DNA from: Flavobacteriales bacterium UBA1694
GTDB taxonomy: Bacteria > Bacteroidota > Bacteroidia > Flavobacteriales > Weeksellaceae
DNA: 37,496 nt
Direction of reading: 5' to 3'
Assembly: GCA_002319955.1 (NCBI GenBank)
Contig: DCJS01000041.1
Coordinates: forward strand, 35,082 to 72,577
Positions 1 to 7,447 of this stretch are shown piece by piece. A model generated the notes under the pieces. It was not told the DNA's origin. It was given only the letters and a program-made list of their open reading frames with translations, and made no database searches. The stretch's first letter is position 1, and each line of letters begins with the position of its first letter. The position numbers and the translations under genes were made by a program.

Positions 1-149
1 TCCGTGAGCTCCTCTGCACGGTGACTCCAAGCGTTACTTTGATCCGACTCTAAAGAAAGGCGGATATTATAGGTCATTACATCGATAGTCTGAGCCACAC
101 AAAAATGGACTATCAAAAAGGCTAGAAGCAGAAAACGATACCGCATCAT
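1..149 (-). CDS. Endonuclease/exonuclease/phosphatase family protein, N-terminal part only
   Basis: The reverse strand reads from an ATG at 149 (or the adjacent ATG at 146) without a stop to the window edge, giving 49 residues. They begin with a basic then hydrophobic segment ending in CVAQ, a likely signal peptide. MTYNIR follows, and then a stretch ending NAWSHRAEEL. The TxNIR motif, whose Asn helps bind the catalytic metal, and the NAWxxR motif are the usual start of secreted bacterial EEP-fold hydrolases. The substrate cannot be told; nuclease, phosphatase and sphingomyelinase-like members share this start. The 3' part lies outside the window. The gene lies in the same direction as the enoyl reductase upstream but is separated from it by a terminator. 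Confidence 0.7.
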   Translation of the reverse strand, partial: MMRYRFLLLAFLIVHFCVAQTIDVMTYNIRLSLESDQSNAWSHRAEELT

Positions 150-160
150 CGGGGTGTTTA

Positions 161-189
161 ATTAAAAACTTCTCCAAGATGGAGAAGTT
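161..189 (-). terminator. Rho-independent terminator after fabV/ter
   Basis: A perfect 9-bp stem (167-175 with 181-189) has a 5-nt loop. On the minus strand it is followed directly by a T-rich run (TTTTTAATT). It lies 13 bp after the enoyl reductase stop codon, so it ends that transcript before the EEP-family gene. Confidence 0.8.
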
Positions 190-201
190 AAAGTTCTATT
201 T

Positions 202-1407
202 TTAAGCCTCAGAGATGCTTGGTATTTGCACATTTTCCTGAGTGTCTTTTTCGTAATCAACTCCGGGGACTTGGAATCCAAACAAGTTGAAGAAATCCGA
301 CCGGTAGCCTTCAATATCACTGAGCTCACTGAGGTTCTCGGTGCTCACCTCAGCCCAAAGCTTTGCAACTTCCTGTTGAATATCTTCAGCCATTTCTAAA
401 TCGTCGATTCGAATTCGGCCTTGAGAATCTAGTGGAACCTGCCCATCTGCGGTATAGAGCCGTTCGGCGAAGAGTCTTTGAATCTGCTCTATAGTTCCCT
501 CATGAACCCCTTTTGCCTTCATTGCTTTGAATAGTAATGAAATATAAAGTGGCACCACAGGAATTGCAGAGCTGGACTGCGTCACGAGTGCTTTATTCAC
601 AGACACGTAGGAATGCCCCCCTAAATCGCTTAGGAGCTCATTAAGATACGTGACGCTCGCTTCTAGATCATTTTTCGCTTGTCCGATCGTCCCATTGCGG
701 TATATCGGGTAAGTTAATTCTGGACCGATATACGAATAAGCAACCGTCTTTACACCCTGGGCAAGGACGCCCGCTTTTTTTAGATCTTCGATCCAAAATT
801 TCCAATCCTCACCGCCCATAACCGCGACGGTATTGTCAATATCCGCCTGATCTTCCACCGGTGCAATGGTGATTTCAGAAACCACCCCCGTATGAAAATC
901 AACCGTCTTATTTGAGAACGGCCCTCCAATAGGTTTTAGAGTGGAGGCGAAAGCAACGCCAGTCTTTGGGTGCGTTCGTCTTGGCGAGGCCAGGCTATAA
1001 ACCACGAGATCCACTTGACCTAGATCCTCTTTAATTAGCGCGATAGTTTGATTTTTTATTTCATCTGAAAAGGCATCGCCATTAATACTTTTCGCATAAA
1101 GACCCGCCTCCTGAGCTTGCTTTTCAAAGGCAGCTGTGTTATACCACCCTGCGGTGCCTAACTTTCCTTCACTAGCTGGTTTTTCAAAGAACACGCCGAT
1201 GGTTGCTGCATCAGACCCAAATGCGGCGGTGATTCGAGAGGCAATTCCAAATCCAGTCGATGCGCCAATGACCAGAACTTTCTTTGGTCCTCCTTCAATT
1301 TTACCCTTCGACTTTACGTACTCAATCTGACTTTTCATTGTTTCCATGGCACCTTGTGGATGCGCAGTCAGACAAATAAACCCTCTTGTTCTTGGTTGAA
1401 TTATCAT
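202..1407 (-). CDS. fabV: Trans-2-enoyl-CoA/ACP reductase, FabV/Ter family
   Basis: A 401-residue cytosolic NADH-dependent reductase of the trans-2 double bond of enoyl-CoA or enoyl-ACP. The opening MIIQPRxRGFIC, the nucleotide-binding motif GASTGFG at 48-54, VVYSLASPRR near 136-143, and the Tyr-X8-Lys pair at Y236/K245 are hallmarks of FabV/Ter. The length matches the usual 395-405. The frame is open for 19 more codons upstream, but family proteins start with MII, so the ATG at 1407 is preferred. The gene follows the DECR-like reductase by 76 bp on the same strand, so the two are probably co-transcribed. Whether it acts as the enoyl-ACP reductase of fatty acid synthesis or as a CoA-specific Ter cannot be decided from sequence. 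Confidence 0.93.
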   Translation of the reverse strand: MIIQPRTRGFICLTAHPQGAMETMKSQIEYVKSKGKIEGGPKKVLVIGASTGFGIASRITAAFGSDAATIGVFFEKPASEGKLGTAGWYNTAAFEKQAQEAGLYAKSINGDAFSDEIKNQTIALIKEDLGQVDLVVYSLASPRRTHPKTGVAFASTLKPIGGPFSNKTVDFHTGVVSEITIAPVEDQADIDNTVAVMGGEDWKFWIEDLKKAGVLAQGVKTVAYSYIGPELTYPIYRNGTIGQAKNDLEASVTYLNELLSDLGGHSYVSVNKALVTQSSSAIPVVPLYISLLFKAMKAKGVHEGTIEQIQRLFAERLYTADGQVPLDSQGRIRIDDLEMAEDIQQEVAKLWAEVSTENLSELSDIEGYRSDFFNLFGFQVPGVDYEKDTQENVQIPSISEA

Positions 1408-1483
1408 AGTTTTAATATTATTTATCGCATTACAAATTAAGTGAATTTTGATGAATTTCACCAATCTCTAAGTCGAGAAATAC

Positions 1484-2362
1484 TTACCCGTTCTTTTTTG
1501 CTTTAACCATCGCTTCAAGCATATCCCACATTTCGGATGGAAGCTCCTCAAGCATATTGAATTGACCGGCCCCTTGAAGCCACTCGCCTCCGTCCAGAGT
1601 TACAACTTCTCCATTCATGTAGGCTGAATAATCAGAGACTAAATAGGCTGCCAAATTCGCGAGTTCCTGATGCTCCCCCACGCGACGAAGCGGAACTTTC
1701 TTACGCATATCGAATTTTTCCGCAAGGTCTCCAGGAAGAAGTCGTTCCCAAGCGCCTTTCGTAGGAAACGGTCCTGGTGCAATGGCATTAAATCGGATGT
1801 TATATTTCGCCCATTCGACAGCTAAACTTCGCGTCATCGCAAGCACGCCTGCCTTTGCACAGGCGGAGGGCACCACATAGGAGGATCCCGTCCACGCGTA
1901 AGTCGTCACAATATTTAAAACCGTTCCAGGAATCTTATTATCGATCCAGTACTTTCCTAAGGCTAAGGTGCAATTCTTCGTCCCTTTTAAAACGATATCC
2001 AAAATAGAATCAAAAGCCGAGTGCGTGAGACGCTCTGTAGGAGATATAAAGTTACCTGCGGCATTATTCAATAAAACATCAATGCGACCAAAAGCCTCCA
2101 GTGAGTCCTTCTGCATTTGCTCGACTTCACTCCAAACACGCACATCACATTGAAGTGGTAAAACGGTTCCGCCTGTGAGCTGCTCTAGTTCAAGAGCGGT
2201 GGCTTTTAATTTTTCTAAATTACGAGAGGTTATTACAACCTTTGCCCCGAGGGTTAAGAAATAGCGGCTCATTGCCTTTCCTAAACCACTGCCGCCTCCG
2301 GTAACGATGATCACTTTATCTTTTAGCGCATCGTTTTGAAGCATTCCTTCTGTGTATTTCAT
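1484..2362 (-). CDS. 2,4-dienoyl-CoA reductase-like SDR (DECR type)
   Basis: A 292-residue short-chain dehydrogenase. It has the Rossmann motif TGGGSGLG (21-28), NNAAGNF (99-105) followed by ISPTERL, and a PG motif in IAPGP. The usual YxxxK tyrosine is a serine here (SACAK). However, Y155 lies 15 residues before K170, the arrangement known for mitochondrial DECR1, where the tyrosine is displaced. The match to DECR1 around NNAAGNFISPTERL is very close. It should reduce 2,4-dienoyl-CoA with NADPH during oxidation of unsaturated fatty acids. The start may be ATG 2362 or the in-frame ATG at 2344. It precedes fabV/ter, giving a two-gene acyl-CoA redox unit. I see no clear promoter in the 186-bp gap shared with the divergent peptidase. 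Confidence 0.87.
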   Translation of the reverse strand: MKYTEGMLQNDALKDKVIIVTGGGSGLGKAMSRYFLTLGAKVVITSRNLEKLKATALELEQLTGGTVLPLQCDVRVWSEVEQMQKDSLEAFGRIDVLLNNAAGNFISPTERLTHSAFDSILDIVLKGTKNCTLALGKYWIDNKIPGTVLNIVTTYAWTGSSYVVPSACAKAGVLAMTRSLAVEWAKYNIRFNAIAPGPFPTKGAWERLLPGDLAEKFDMRKKVPLRRVGEHQELANLAAYLVSDYSAYMNGEVVTLDGGEWLQGAGQFNMLEELPSEMWDMLEAMVKAKKNG

Positions 2363-2520
2363 AGCGTTTGTATTGGGTTTGAACTTGTGAATTTAATTAA
2401 TTTTAAACAAAGTCATTCTAGAAGCTGTATTCATTGAATAGGGATTCTACGGCGCCATATCGAAGTCCATTAGTTAGGTTTCAACCCTTCGAAGAGTCAA
2501 AGGAATTGTCTTTAATTTCA

Positions 2521-2528
2521 TAAATTTG
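2521..2528 (+). promoter_or_regulatory. Candidate -7 box for the M3 peptidase gene
   Basis: TAAATTTG fits TAnnTTTG and ends 20 bp before the peptidase ATG, which would give a very short leader. No TTG lies at the expected 17-23 bp upstream, so only half of the promoter is supported. Confidence 0.35.
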
Positions 2529-2548
2529 AAACAAATTCTATAAATACT

Positions 2549-4570
2549 ATGCCCAATTCATTACTTGGCGAATTTAAGACGCCGTACCAAACGGCTCCAT
2601 TCGATCAAATTAAAAACTCCGATTTCTTGCCCGCCTTTAACTCTGAGCTAGCGGTTTCAGAAAAAGAAATTATCGAAATTGCAAATAATCCTCAAGAGCC
2701 TAGCTTCGCAAATACAATTGAGGCTCTAAGTTATAGCAATGAGAAATTAGAGGTTATCTCTTCGATTTTATTCAATTTAAACTCAGCCAACACCACCGAG
2801 GAGCTACAGAAGATTGCGCAGACGGTTTCGCCACTTCTTACTGAGTTCGCTTCAAAAATAGCCCATAACCAAGCCCTCTTCACCCGCATAAAAAAGGTCT
2901 ATGAGGCAAAAAACCAACTTGACTTAGATCCCGAGCAAACGACTCTACTTGAAAAAACCTATAAAGATTTTGTCCGCGGCGGGGCTCTACTGAGCGAAAA
3001 GGATAAAAAAAACCTTGAAGAAATAAACAAAGATCTCGCTGTAAAAGCCCTAAAGTTTGGAGAAAACGTTTTAGCCTCTACCAACGCATATTCAAAGACA
3101 CTTAAGGACGCTTCAGAACTCGAGGGGATTCCAGAGAGTACCCTTGAGCAATACGCTCTTGAAGCCAAACAGCGCGGAGAAGAAGGCTACACCATCACTT
3201 TGCAATACCCAAGCTATTTACCTGCCCTAACCTACTTGAAAAACAGAGATTTACGAAAAGAGCTCTATTTAGCAAACGCGGCGAAATCCTTTGATAAGGG
3301 CCCTAATGATAACCAAACGCTGATAAAAGAACTCAGTGAATTAAGAGAAAAGAAAGCAGCTCTATTAGACTATGCTTCTTACGCGCACTATGTGTTAGAA
3401 GAGCGCATGGCTAAAACCCCTGAGGCGGTCTCTGAATTTTTAAACGAACTTTTACTCAAAGCGACTCCGTACGCAGAGCAAGAAATTAAAATTCTAAAAG
3501 GCTATGCCCATGGAGATGGCATTGAGGTAATGGAAGCGTGGGACCATGCCTACTACGCGGAAAAGAGACGTGAAAAAGAACTCGAACTTAACCAGGAGGA
3601 GCTTCGCGCGTACTTCCCTTTAGCCAAAGCTTTGGACAGCGTTTTTGACTTAGCATTTAAGCTCTTTGGACTCCAATTTGAACGCCAAAATGAAATCTCT
3701 GTTTACCATTCAGATGTGCAGGTCTATGATGTGACCGAAAATGGCGTGCACAAAGCAATTCTTTATACGGATTTCCACCCGCGCAAGGAAAAACGCTCAG
3801 GTGCCTGGATGACCAGCTTTAAAACCCAGTTGAAAAAATCTGGGCAAAACCAGCGTCCCCATGTCTCTGTGGTCTGTAATTTTTCGAAACCAACGAGCAC
3901 CACCCCAAGTCTCTTGACCTTTCAGGAACTGACTACTTTATTCCACGAATTTGGACACGCGATTCATGGAATGCTTGCAGACACAACCTATCCGACCTTA
4001 TCTGGAACCTCTGTTAAATGGGACTTTGTCGAACTGCCCTCACAATTTTTAGAAAACTATTGTTACGAGCCTGAATTTTTACAATCATTTGCCCACCATT
4101 ACCTCACAAATGAGCCCCTGAGCTTAGAGAAAATTGAAAAGCTTTCAAAAAGCAAAAGCTTTATGGAAGGGTACCAAACCTTAAGGCAAGTTGGCTTTGG
4201 GCTCTTAGATCAGGCCTACCATTCAATAACGAGTCCCATTGAGGACGTGAAAGCGTTTGAAACGAAAGCCACTTTAGGCACAAGCCTTTACCCCTCCCAT
4301 GTAACGGCGGCAATTAGCCCAAGTTTTTCCCACATTTTTCAAGGCGGTTATGCCTCGGGGTATTATTCTTACAAATGGGCTGAAGTTCTCGATGCCGATG
4401 CCTTTGCTTTTTTCAAGGAGAAGGGCTTGTTTGATGCCCAAACGGCTTCAAAATATAAAATATTACTTGCCGCAGGAGGATCCGTGGATCCAATGGATTT
4501 ATACAAAGCCTTTCGAGGACGAGAGCCTCAAGTTGAAAGTTTATTTAAAAGAGCTTTTGGCTCCCTTTAA
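2549..4570 (+). CDS. M3 family metallopeptidase (peptidyl-dipeptidase Dcp / oligopeptidase A type)
   Basis: A 673-residue zinc peptidase without a signal peptide, probably cytosolic, degrading short peptides. The zinc motif HEFGH is at 466-470 and the third ligand is E495 in FVELPSQFLEN. The 29-residue spacing between H466 and E495 is that of thimet oligopeptidase and its relatives. The C-terminal segment YASGYYSYKWAEVLDADAF is the conserved substrate-binding region of the family. Length and opening (FKTPYQTAPFDQIKNSDFLPAF) fit the Dcp branch better than OpdA, but dipeptidyl release is inferred. It is a single-gene unit, divergent from the SDR gene and convergent with the membrane protein gene. 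Its terminator extends into the 3' end of that neighbour. Confidence 0.92.
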   Translation: MPNSLLGEFKTPYQTAPFDQIKNSDFLPAFNSELAVSEKEIIEIANNPQEPSFANTIEALSYSNEKLEVISSILFNLNSANTTEELQKIAQTVSPLLTEFASKIAHNQALFTRIKKVYEAKNQLDLDPEQTTLLEKTYKDFVRGGALLSEKDKKNLEEINKDLAVKALKFGENVLASTNAYSKTLKDASELEGIPESTLEQYALEAKQRGEEGYTITLQYPSYLPALTYLKNRDLRKELYLANAAKSFDKGPNDNQTLIKELSELREKKAALLDYASYAHYVLEERMAKTPEAVSEFLNELLLKATPYAEQEIKILKGYAHGDGIEVMEAWDHAYYAEKRREKELELNQEELRAYFPLAKALDSVFDLAFKLFGLQFERQNEISVYHSDVQVYDVTENGVHKAILYTDFHPRKEKRSGAWMTSFKTQLKKSGQNQRPHVSVVCNFSKPTSTTPSLLTFQELTTLFHEFGHAIHGMLADTTYPTLSGTSVKWDFVELPSQFLENYCYEPEFLQSFAHHYLTNEPLSLEKIEKLSKSKSFMEGYQTLRQVGFGLLDQAYHSITSPIEDVKAFETKATLGTSLYPSHVTAAISPSFSHIFQGGYASGYYSYKWAEVLDADAFAFFKEKGLFDAQTASKYKILLAAGGSVDPMDLYKAFRGREPQVESLFKRAFGSL

Positions 4571-4583
4571 ACCCTCATTTCAC

Positions 4584-4626
4584 GTCCAGCAACAACCAGG
4601 TTTATCTGGCAACTGCTGGACTTTTT
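4584..4626 (+). terminator. Terminator of the M3 peptidase gene, overlapping the end of the convergent gene
   Basis: Arms GTCCAGCA (4584-4591) and TGCTGGAC (4614-4621) form a perfect 8-bp stem with an inner CCAG/CTGG pair in the loop. TTTTT (4622-4626) follows on the plus strand. The second arm and T-run lie within the last 25 bp of the convergent membrane protein gene. Confidence 0.75.
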
Positions 4627-5642
4627 GTGCGTGCTTTGGCAAGAATCGGAATAGACACAAAGCCCATTACAGTCATAATAACGAGCTGAAGTGTATGGGA
4701 AATGAAGGCATAGGCAAGTCCAATTTCAGCCCCCTTATCAAATGAGAATCCAGAACTTACAAACAAAGCGCCGATCCCCAATTTCACTGCGAAATGGTAC
4801 GCGCCAATACCGCCACTTGCCGGTACAATCATACCCAGAGTTCCAATGACAATAATAAAGAGGCCGTCAGCCGGGGAAAAGTTTGCCGTCTCAGGCAGCG
4901 CAAAACACACCAAGTAGGCCGCTAAATAGTAACAAATCCAAATCCCAAGGGAATACCCTAGAAAAAGGAGCGGTTTTTTTAGTCGAAAAATACTTGTCAT
5001 ACCCTCAATGAGCCCATCTACAATCCCGTAGAGTTTCTTAAAAAATGGAATCTGCTGCAGTTTTCTTCGCAGTGCGAAGAAGAGCACGGCGCACAGGAGC
5101 ATAATTAGCCCAACAAGCATAAGCCATAGGCCTCCACCACTTGATTCACTACCTTGTTGATTAAATGCATAGTCAAAAAAGGCCACAATGGCGTCGTATT
5201 TTAAAATAAGCGCAAGGCATAAAAACACGAGCATACAAAGAAGATCGATAACACGTTCCAGTATAATGGTTCCGAAGGATTGGTCTACGGGAACCTTTTC
5301 AACTCCATATAAGGCGGTAGAACGAGCAAGCTCGCCACTACGAGGTACCGTCAGGTTCATGAGATAGCCAAAGGAAATGGTCCATAGCGCATTCGAATTT
5401 GAGATCTGGTAGCCCATTGGCTCTAACAAGAGGTTCCAGCGAATCGCCCGAATCCAATACGCCAGAAGACCGAATACGGCTGCAAAGGCCACCCAAAGAT
5501 AATTTGCTTTTGCAAAATACCCTTGTATCGCATGGAAGTCAAGGCCACGAAGTGCGAGCCATAGGAAAAAGACCGCGACCCCCACTGAAATAGCGATCGT
5601 TAACAGGGTCTTCCAAACAGAATTTTTTTGTTTTGGTTCCAA
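4602..5642 (-). CDS. Flippase-like membrane protein, lysylphosphatidylglycerol synthase TM family (UPF0104)
   Basis: A 346-residue polytopic membrane protein with about eight hydrophobic segments and no soluble catalytic domain. The motif N96-LTVPRSGELAR-107 and a late GGIGAYHFAVK segment are typical of the membrane half of LPG synthases (PF03706). That half is thought to move lipids across the bilayer. Its substrate here is unknown. The start at 5642 lies 11 bp after the panD stop, so it is co-transcribed with panD. This pairing is common in Flavobacteriales, where radA often follows, but not here. A second, distant paralogue lies at 19644-20507. Confidence 0.85.
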   Translation of the reverse strand: MEPKQKNSVWKTLLTIAISVGVAVFFLWLALRGLDFHAIQGYFAKANYLWVAFAAVFGLLAYWIRAIRWNLLLEPMGYQISNSNALWTISFGYLMNLTVPRSGELARSTALYGVEKVPVDQSFGTIILERVIDLLCMLVFLCLALILKYDAIVAFFDYAFNQQGSESSGGGLWLMLVGLIMLLCAVLFFALRRKLQQIPFFKKLYGIVDGLIEGMTSIFRLKKPLLFLGYSLGIWICYYLAAYLVCFALPETANFSPADGLFIIVIGTLGMIVPASGGIGAYHFAVKLGIGALFVSSGFSFDKGAEIGLAYAFISHTLQLVIMTVMGFVSIPILAKARTKSPAVAR

Positions 5643-5653
5643 TCTGCAGGTAT

Positions 5654-6004
5654 TTAAGTTAACAAATTGGTCTTCTCATTAGGGAAAATGATCTTCGGCT
5701 GGAATGTTTTTGCTTCCTCCGGGGTCATCTGCGCGTAGGCTATTATGATAATGATATCATTCTTTTGAACCTTACGGGCCGCAGGGCCATTCAGACATAC
5801 TTCACCGGAATTTCGTTTGCCTTTAATAACGTAGGTGTCAAAGCGCTCGCCATTGTTGACGTTCACAATATAAACCCGCTCGCCCACTAAAATACCCGAA
5901 GCCTCCAAGAGGGCTTCATCGATGGTAATGCTACCAATATAATCTAGGTCGGAGGCCGTCACTCTAACCCTGTGAATTTTTGATTTAAATAGTTCAATTA
6001 ACAT
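5654..6004 (-). CDS. panD: Aspartate 1-decarboxylase
   Basis: A 116-residue proenzyme that makes beta-alanine from L-aspartate for pantothenate and CoA synthesis. The self-cleavage site is G24-S25 (YIGSITID), where Ser25 becomes the pyruvoyl group. Y58 (FDTYVIKG) and the NGPAAR loop at 72-77 are the conserved active-site residues. The length is slightly under the E. coli enzyme's 126. It is the first gene of a two-gene unit with the flippase-like protein. No panC or panB lies nearby. A -7-like box begins only 6 bp upstream of the ATG, so the transcript may be leaderless. Confidence 0.95.
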   Translation of the reverse strand: MLIELFKSKIHRVRVTASDLDYIGSITIDEALLEASGILVGERVYIVNVNNGERFDTYVIKGKRNSGEVCLNGPAARKVQKNDIIIIIAYAQMTPEEAKTFQPKIIFPNEKTNLLT

Positions 6005-6009
6005 AGGGG

Positions 6010-6017
6010 CAAATTTA
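6010..6017 (-). promoter_or_regulatory. Candidate -7 box for panD
   Basis: The minus strand reads TAAATTTG, fitting TAnnTTTG, with only 5 bp between the box and the panD ATG. No TTG lies 17-23 bp upstream. If used, transcription would start at or next to the start codon. Confidence 0.35.
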
Positions 6018-6115
6018 TTAATTTAATTCTAAAAACACTTCTAAAATAAGCGCCTGAATACAAGCACTCTACAGAAATAAAAAATTGGCAACACCATACC
6101 AAACAAAGTGATTTT

Positions 6116-6130
6116 TTGTGATTATCACAA
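6116..6130. promoter_or_regulatory. Perfect dyad, possible regulator binding site
   Basis: TTGTGAT, one central T, then ATCACAA: a perfect 15-bp inverted repeat 112 bp upstream of panD and 278 bp upstream of the HU gene. The half-sites TGTGA/TCACA resemble CRP/FNR-family targets, but the central spacing is 3 bp instead of the classic 6. Confidence 0.35.
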
Positions 6131-6342
6131 GTATTCAGAAATATCACCCGAAATTACTTGGTATATTTAATAATTCGCAATTCATATCTTCAATGTATGC
6201 AACCATTGAAAACCCTGAAACTTAGGAGGTTTGGCATAGTTTTAGCACCGCCTAACGCGCATTTAAGCACAAATACGGAATTATCAACTTTTAACCTAAG
6301 TCAAGTTAATACTACCACTTCGGTTAAATATATCAAATTAAT

Positions 6343-6372
6343 TTGCACAATATGAAAATTGTTTTATATTTG
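6343..6372 (+). promoter_or_regulatory. Promoter of the HU gene
   Basis: TTG at 6343-6345 (TTTG from 6342), a 19-bp spacer, then TATATTTG at 6365-6372. This is a full match to the Bacteroidota -33/-7 consensus TTG-N17-23-TAnnTTTG. The predicted start is near 6378, leaving a leader of about 30 nt. Confidence 0.75.
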
Positions 6373-6407
6373 CTCTAGTAACAACTAACTTTAAACAAAA
6401 TATCGTT

Positions 6408-6698
6408 ATGAACAAGTCTGAACTAATTGACGCAATGGCAAAAGATGCCGGAATTACGAAAGTGTCTGCGAAAGCAGCATTAGAATCTTTTATGGGCAAT
6501 GTCCAATCAACATTGAAAAAGAAAGATGGCAAAGTATCCCTAGTAGGATTCGGAACATTCTCAGTCGCAGAAAGAGCTGCAAGACAAGGAATCAATCCAG
6601 CAACGAAAAAACCAATTAAAATCGCAGCGAAAAAAGTAGCGAAATTCAAAGCAGGTGCTGACTTAGCGACAGCCGTATCAGGTCAGAAGAAAAAATAA
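6408..6698 (+). CDS. HU family DNA-binding protein
   Basis: A 96-residue basic nucleoid protein that binds and bends DNA as a dimer. It has the HU fold from residue 1 (MNKSELIDAMAKDAGITK). The core signature is GFGTFSVAERAARQGINPAT, and the flexible DNA-binding arm carries the RQGINP turn. The tail is lysine-rich (GQKKK). Length fits the 90-95 usual for HU. It has its own strong promoter and a strong terminator, so it is a single-gene unit. IHF is less likely because the arm and length are those of HU, and no separate partner gene is seen. Confidence 0.95.
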   Translation: MNKSELIDAMAKDAGITKVSAKAALESFMGNVQSTLKKKDGKVSLVGFGTFSVAERAARQGINPATKKPIKIAAKKVAKFKAGADLATAVSGQKKK

Positions 6699-6718
6699 TC
6701 CTTTTGATTATAAAATCA

Positions 6719-6752
6719 AGAAGCGATTCCAAAAAGGATCGCTTCTTTTTTT
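6719..6752 (+). terminator. Rho-independent terminator of the HU gene
   Basis: Stem GAAGCGAT-(T bulge)-CC (6720-6730) pairs with GGATCGCTTC (6736-6745) around an AAAAA loop and is followed by seven T. It lies 20 bp after the HU stop and 30 bp before the convergent pdxH end. Confidence 0.85.
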
Positions 6753-6782
6753 ATGTCGAAATTTAAAGAAACTTGAAAAGTC

Positions 6783-7427
6783 TTAGGGCGCAAGTCTCTC
6801 ATGCACCCACTGCATATTTTCGTCAAACCGGTAGCGTATTCGGTCGTGAAGTCGGTTCTCACGTCCTTGCCAAAATTCAATTTCATAGGGCCTTGCTAAG
6901 TACCCACCCCAATACAGAGGTCTTTCAACTTCCCGATCACTGTACTCTTTCTCTAACTGCGTTAAACGCTCCTCTAAATAGTCTCGACTCGGAATTACGC
7001 TGCTCTGATTTGAAACAAGTGCGCCGAGTTGACTTCCTTTAGGTCTTTGAGAAAAATACCCATCACTTATATTCTCAGCTAATTTTTCAGTCCGCGCCGA
7101 AATGGAGATCTGCCTTTCTAAGGCTGGCCAAAAAAAATGAAGGCTTACCTGAGGATGTGCTTCAAGGGCAAGGCCCTTTTGACTATTGTAGTTGGTGTAA
7201 AATACAAAGCCTTCCTTAGAGTACTCTTTCAAAAGCACCATGCGCGTTCTTAGACTTCCATCGGCTTCCAAGCTCGCCACAGACATCGCATTGGGCTCAG
7301 TTAGCGCCTCACAGGCCTGCGCCTGTTCGAACCAGGTTTTGAACTGCTCCATCGGGCTTTCACTAATTTGGTCTTCCAAAAGTTGAGATTTGCTATAATT
7401 CTGACGCCAATCGTAGAGATTTTCCAT
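6783..7427 (-). CDS. pdxH: Pyridoxamine/pyridoxine 5'-phosphate oxidase
   Basis: A 214-residue FMN flavoprotein that oxidises PNP or PMP to PLP, the last step of vitamin B6 synthesis and salvage. Conserved elements appear in order: RTRMVLLK (60-67), FYTNYNSQKG (77-86), FFWPALERQ (98-106), the RPKGSQLGALVSNQSS block (128-143), WGG (173-175), EFWQGRENRLHDR (184-196), and the terminal WxxxRLxP (207-214). Length equals the E. coli enzyme within a few residues. It is divergent from the YqgE gene with only 20 bp between start codons. A perfect -7 box (TACCTTTG) for pdxH lies inside the YqgE reading frame at 7462-7469. PLP made here would serve the class-III aminotransferase further on. Confidence 0.96.
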   Translation of the reverse strand: MENLYDWRQNYSKSQLLEDQISESPMEQFKTWFEQAQACEALTEPNAMSVASLEADGSLRTRMVLLKEYSKEGFVFYTNYNSQKGLALEAHPQVSLHFFWPALERQISISARTEKLAENISDGYFSQRPKGSQLGALVSNQSSVIPSRDYLEERLTQLEKEYSDREVERPLYWGGYLARPYEIEFWQGRENRLHDRIRYRFDENMQWVHERLAP

Positions 7428-7436
7428 AATATTTTT

Positions 7437-7444
7437 TACATTTG
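7437..7444 (+). promoter_or_regulatory. Candidate -7 box for the YqgE gene, 3 bp before its ATG
   Basis: TACATTTG fits TAnnTTTG. Only 3 bp separate it from the ATG at 7448, which would make the mRNA leaderless. I see no matching TTG 17-23 bp upstream; the upstream sequence is the 5' end of pdxH. Confidence 0.4.
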
Positions 7445-7447
7445 ACT

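Larger units (their letters stand above)
6005..6407. other. 403-bp intergenic region between panD and the HU gene
   Basis: An A+T-rich divergent regulatory region without a convincing gene. It holds a -7-like box for panD at 6010-6017 (minus strand), a perfect dyad TTGTGAT-T-ATCACAA at 6116-6130, and the HU promoter at 6343-6372. The only longer frame (6158-6355) has no recognisable sequence and overlaps that promoter. Confidence 0.7.

Noticed and set aside
1523..2362. Loss of the catalytic Tyr of YxxxK in the SDR protein
   Set aside because: The DECR group places its tyrosine 15 residues before the lysine; Y155 and K170 fit this exactly, so the enzyme is probably active.
4350..4745. 131-codon frame spanning the peptidase and membrane-protein junction
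   Set aside because: Overlaps two well-supported genes and lacks similarity to any family I recognise.
6158..6355. 65-codon frame between panD and HU
   Set aside because: No recognisable sequence or promoter, and it ends within the HU promoter; likely chance.
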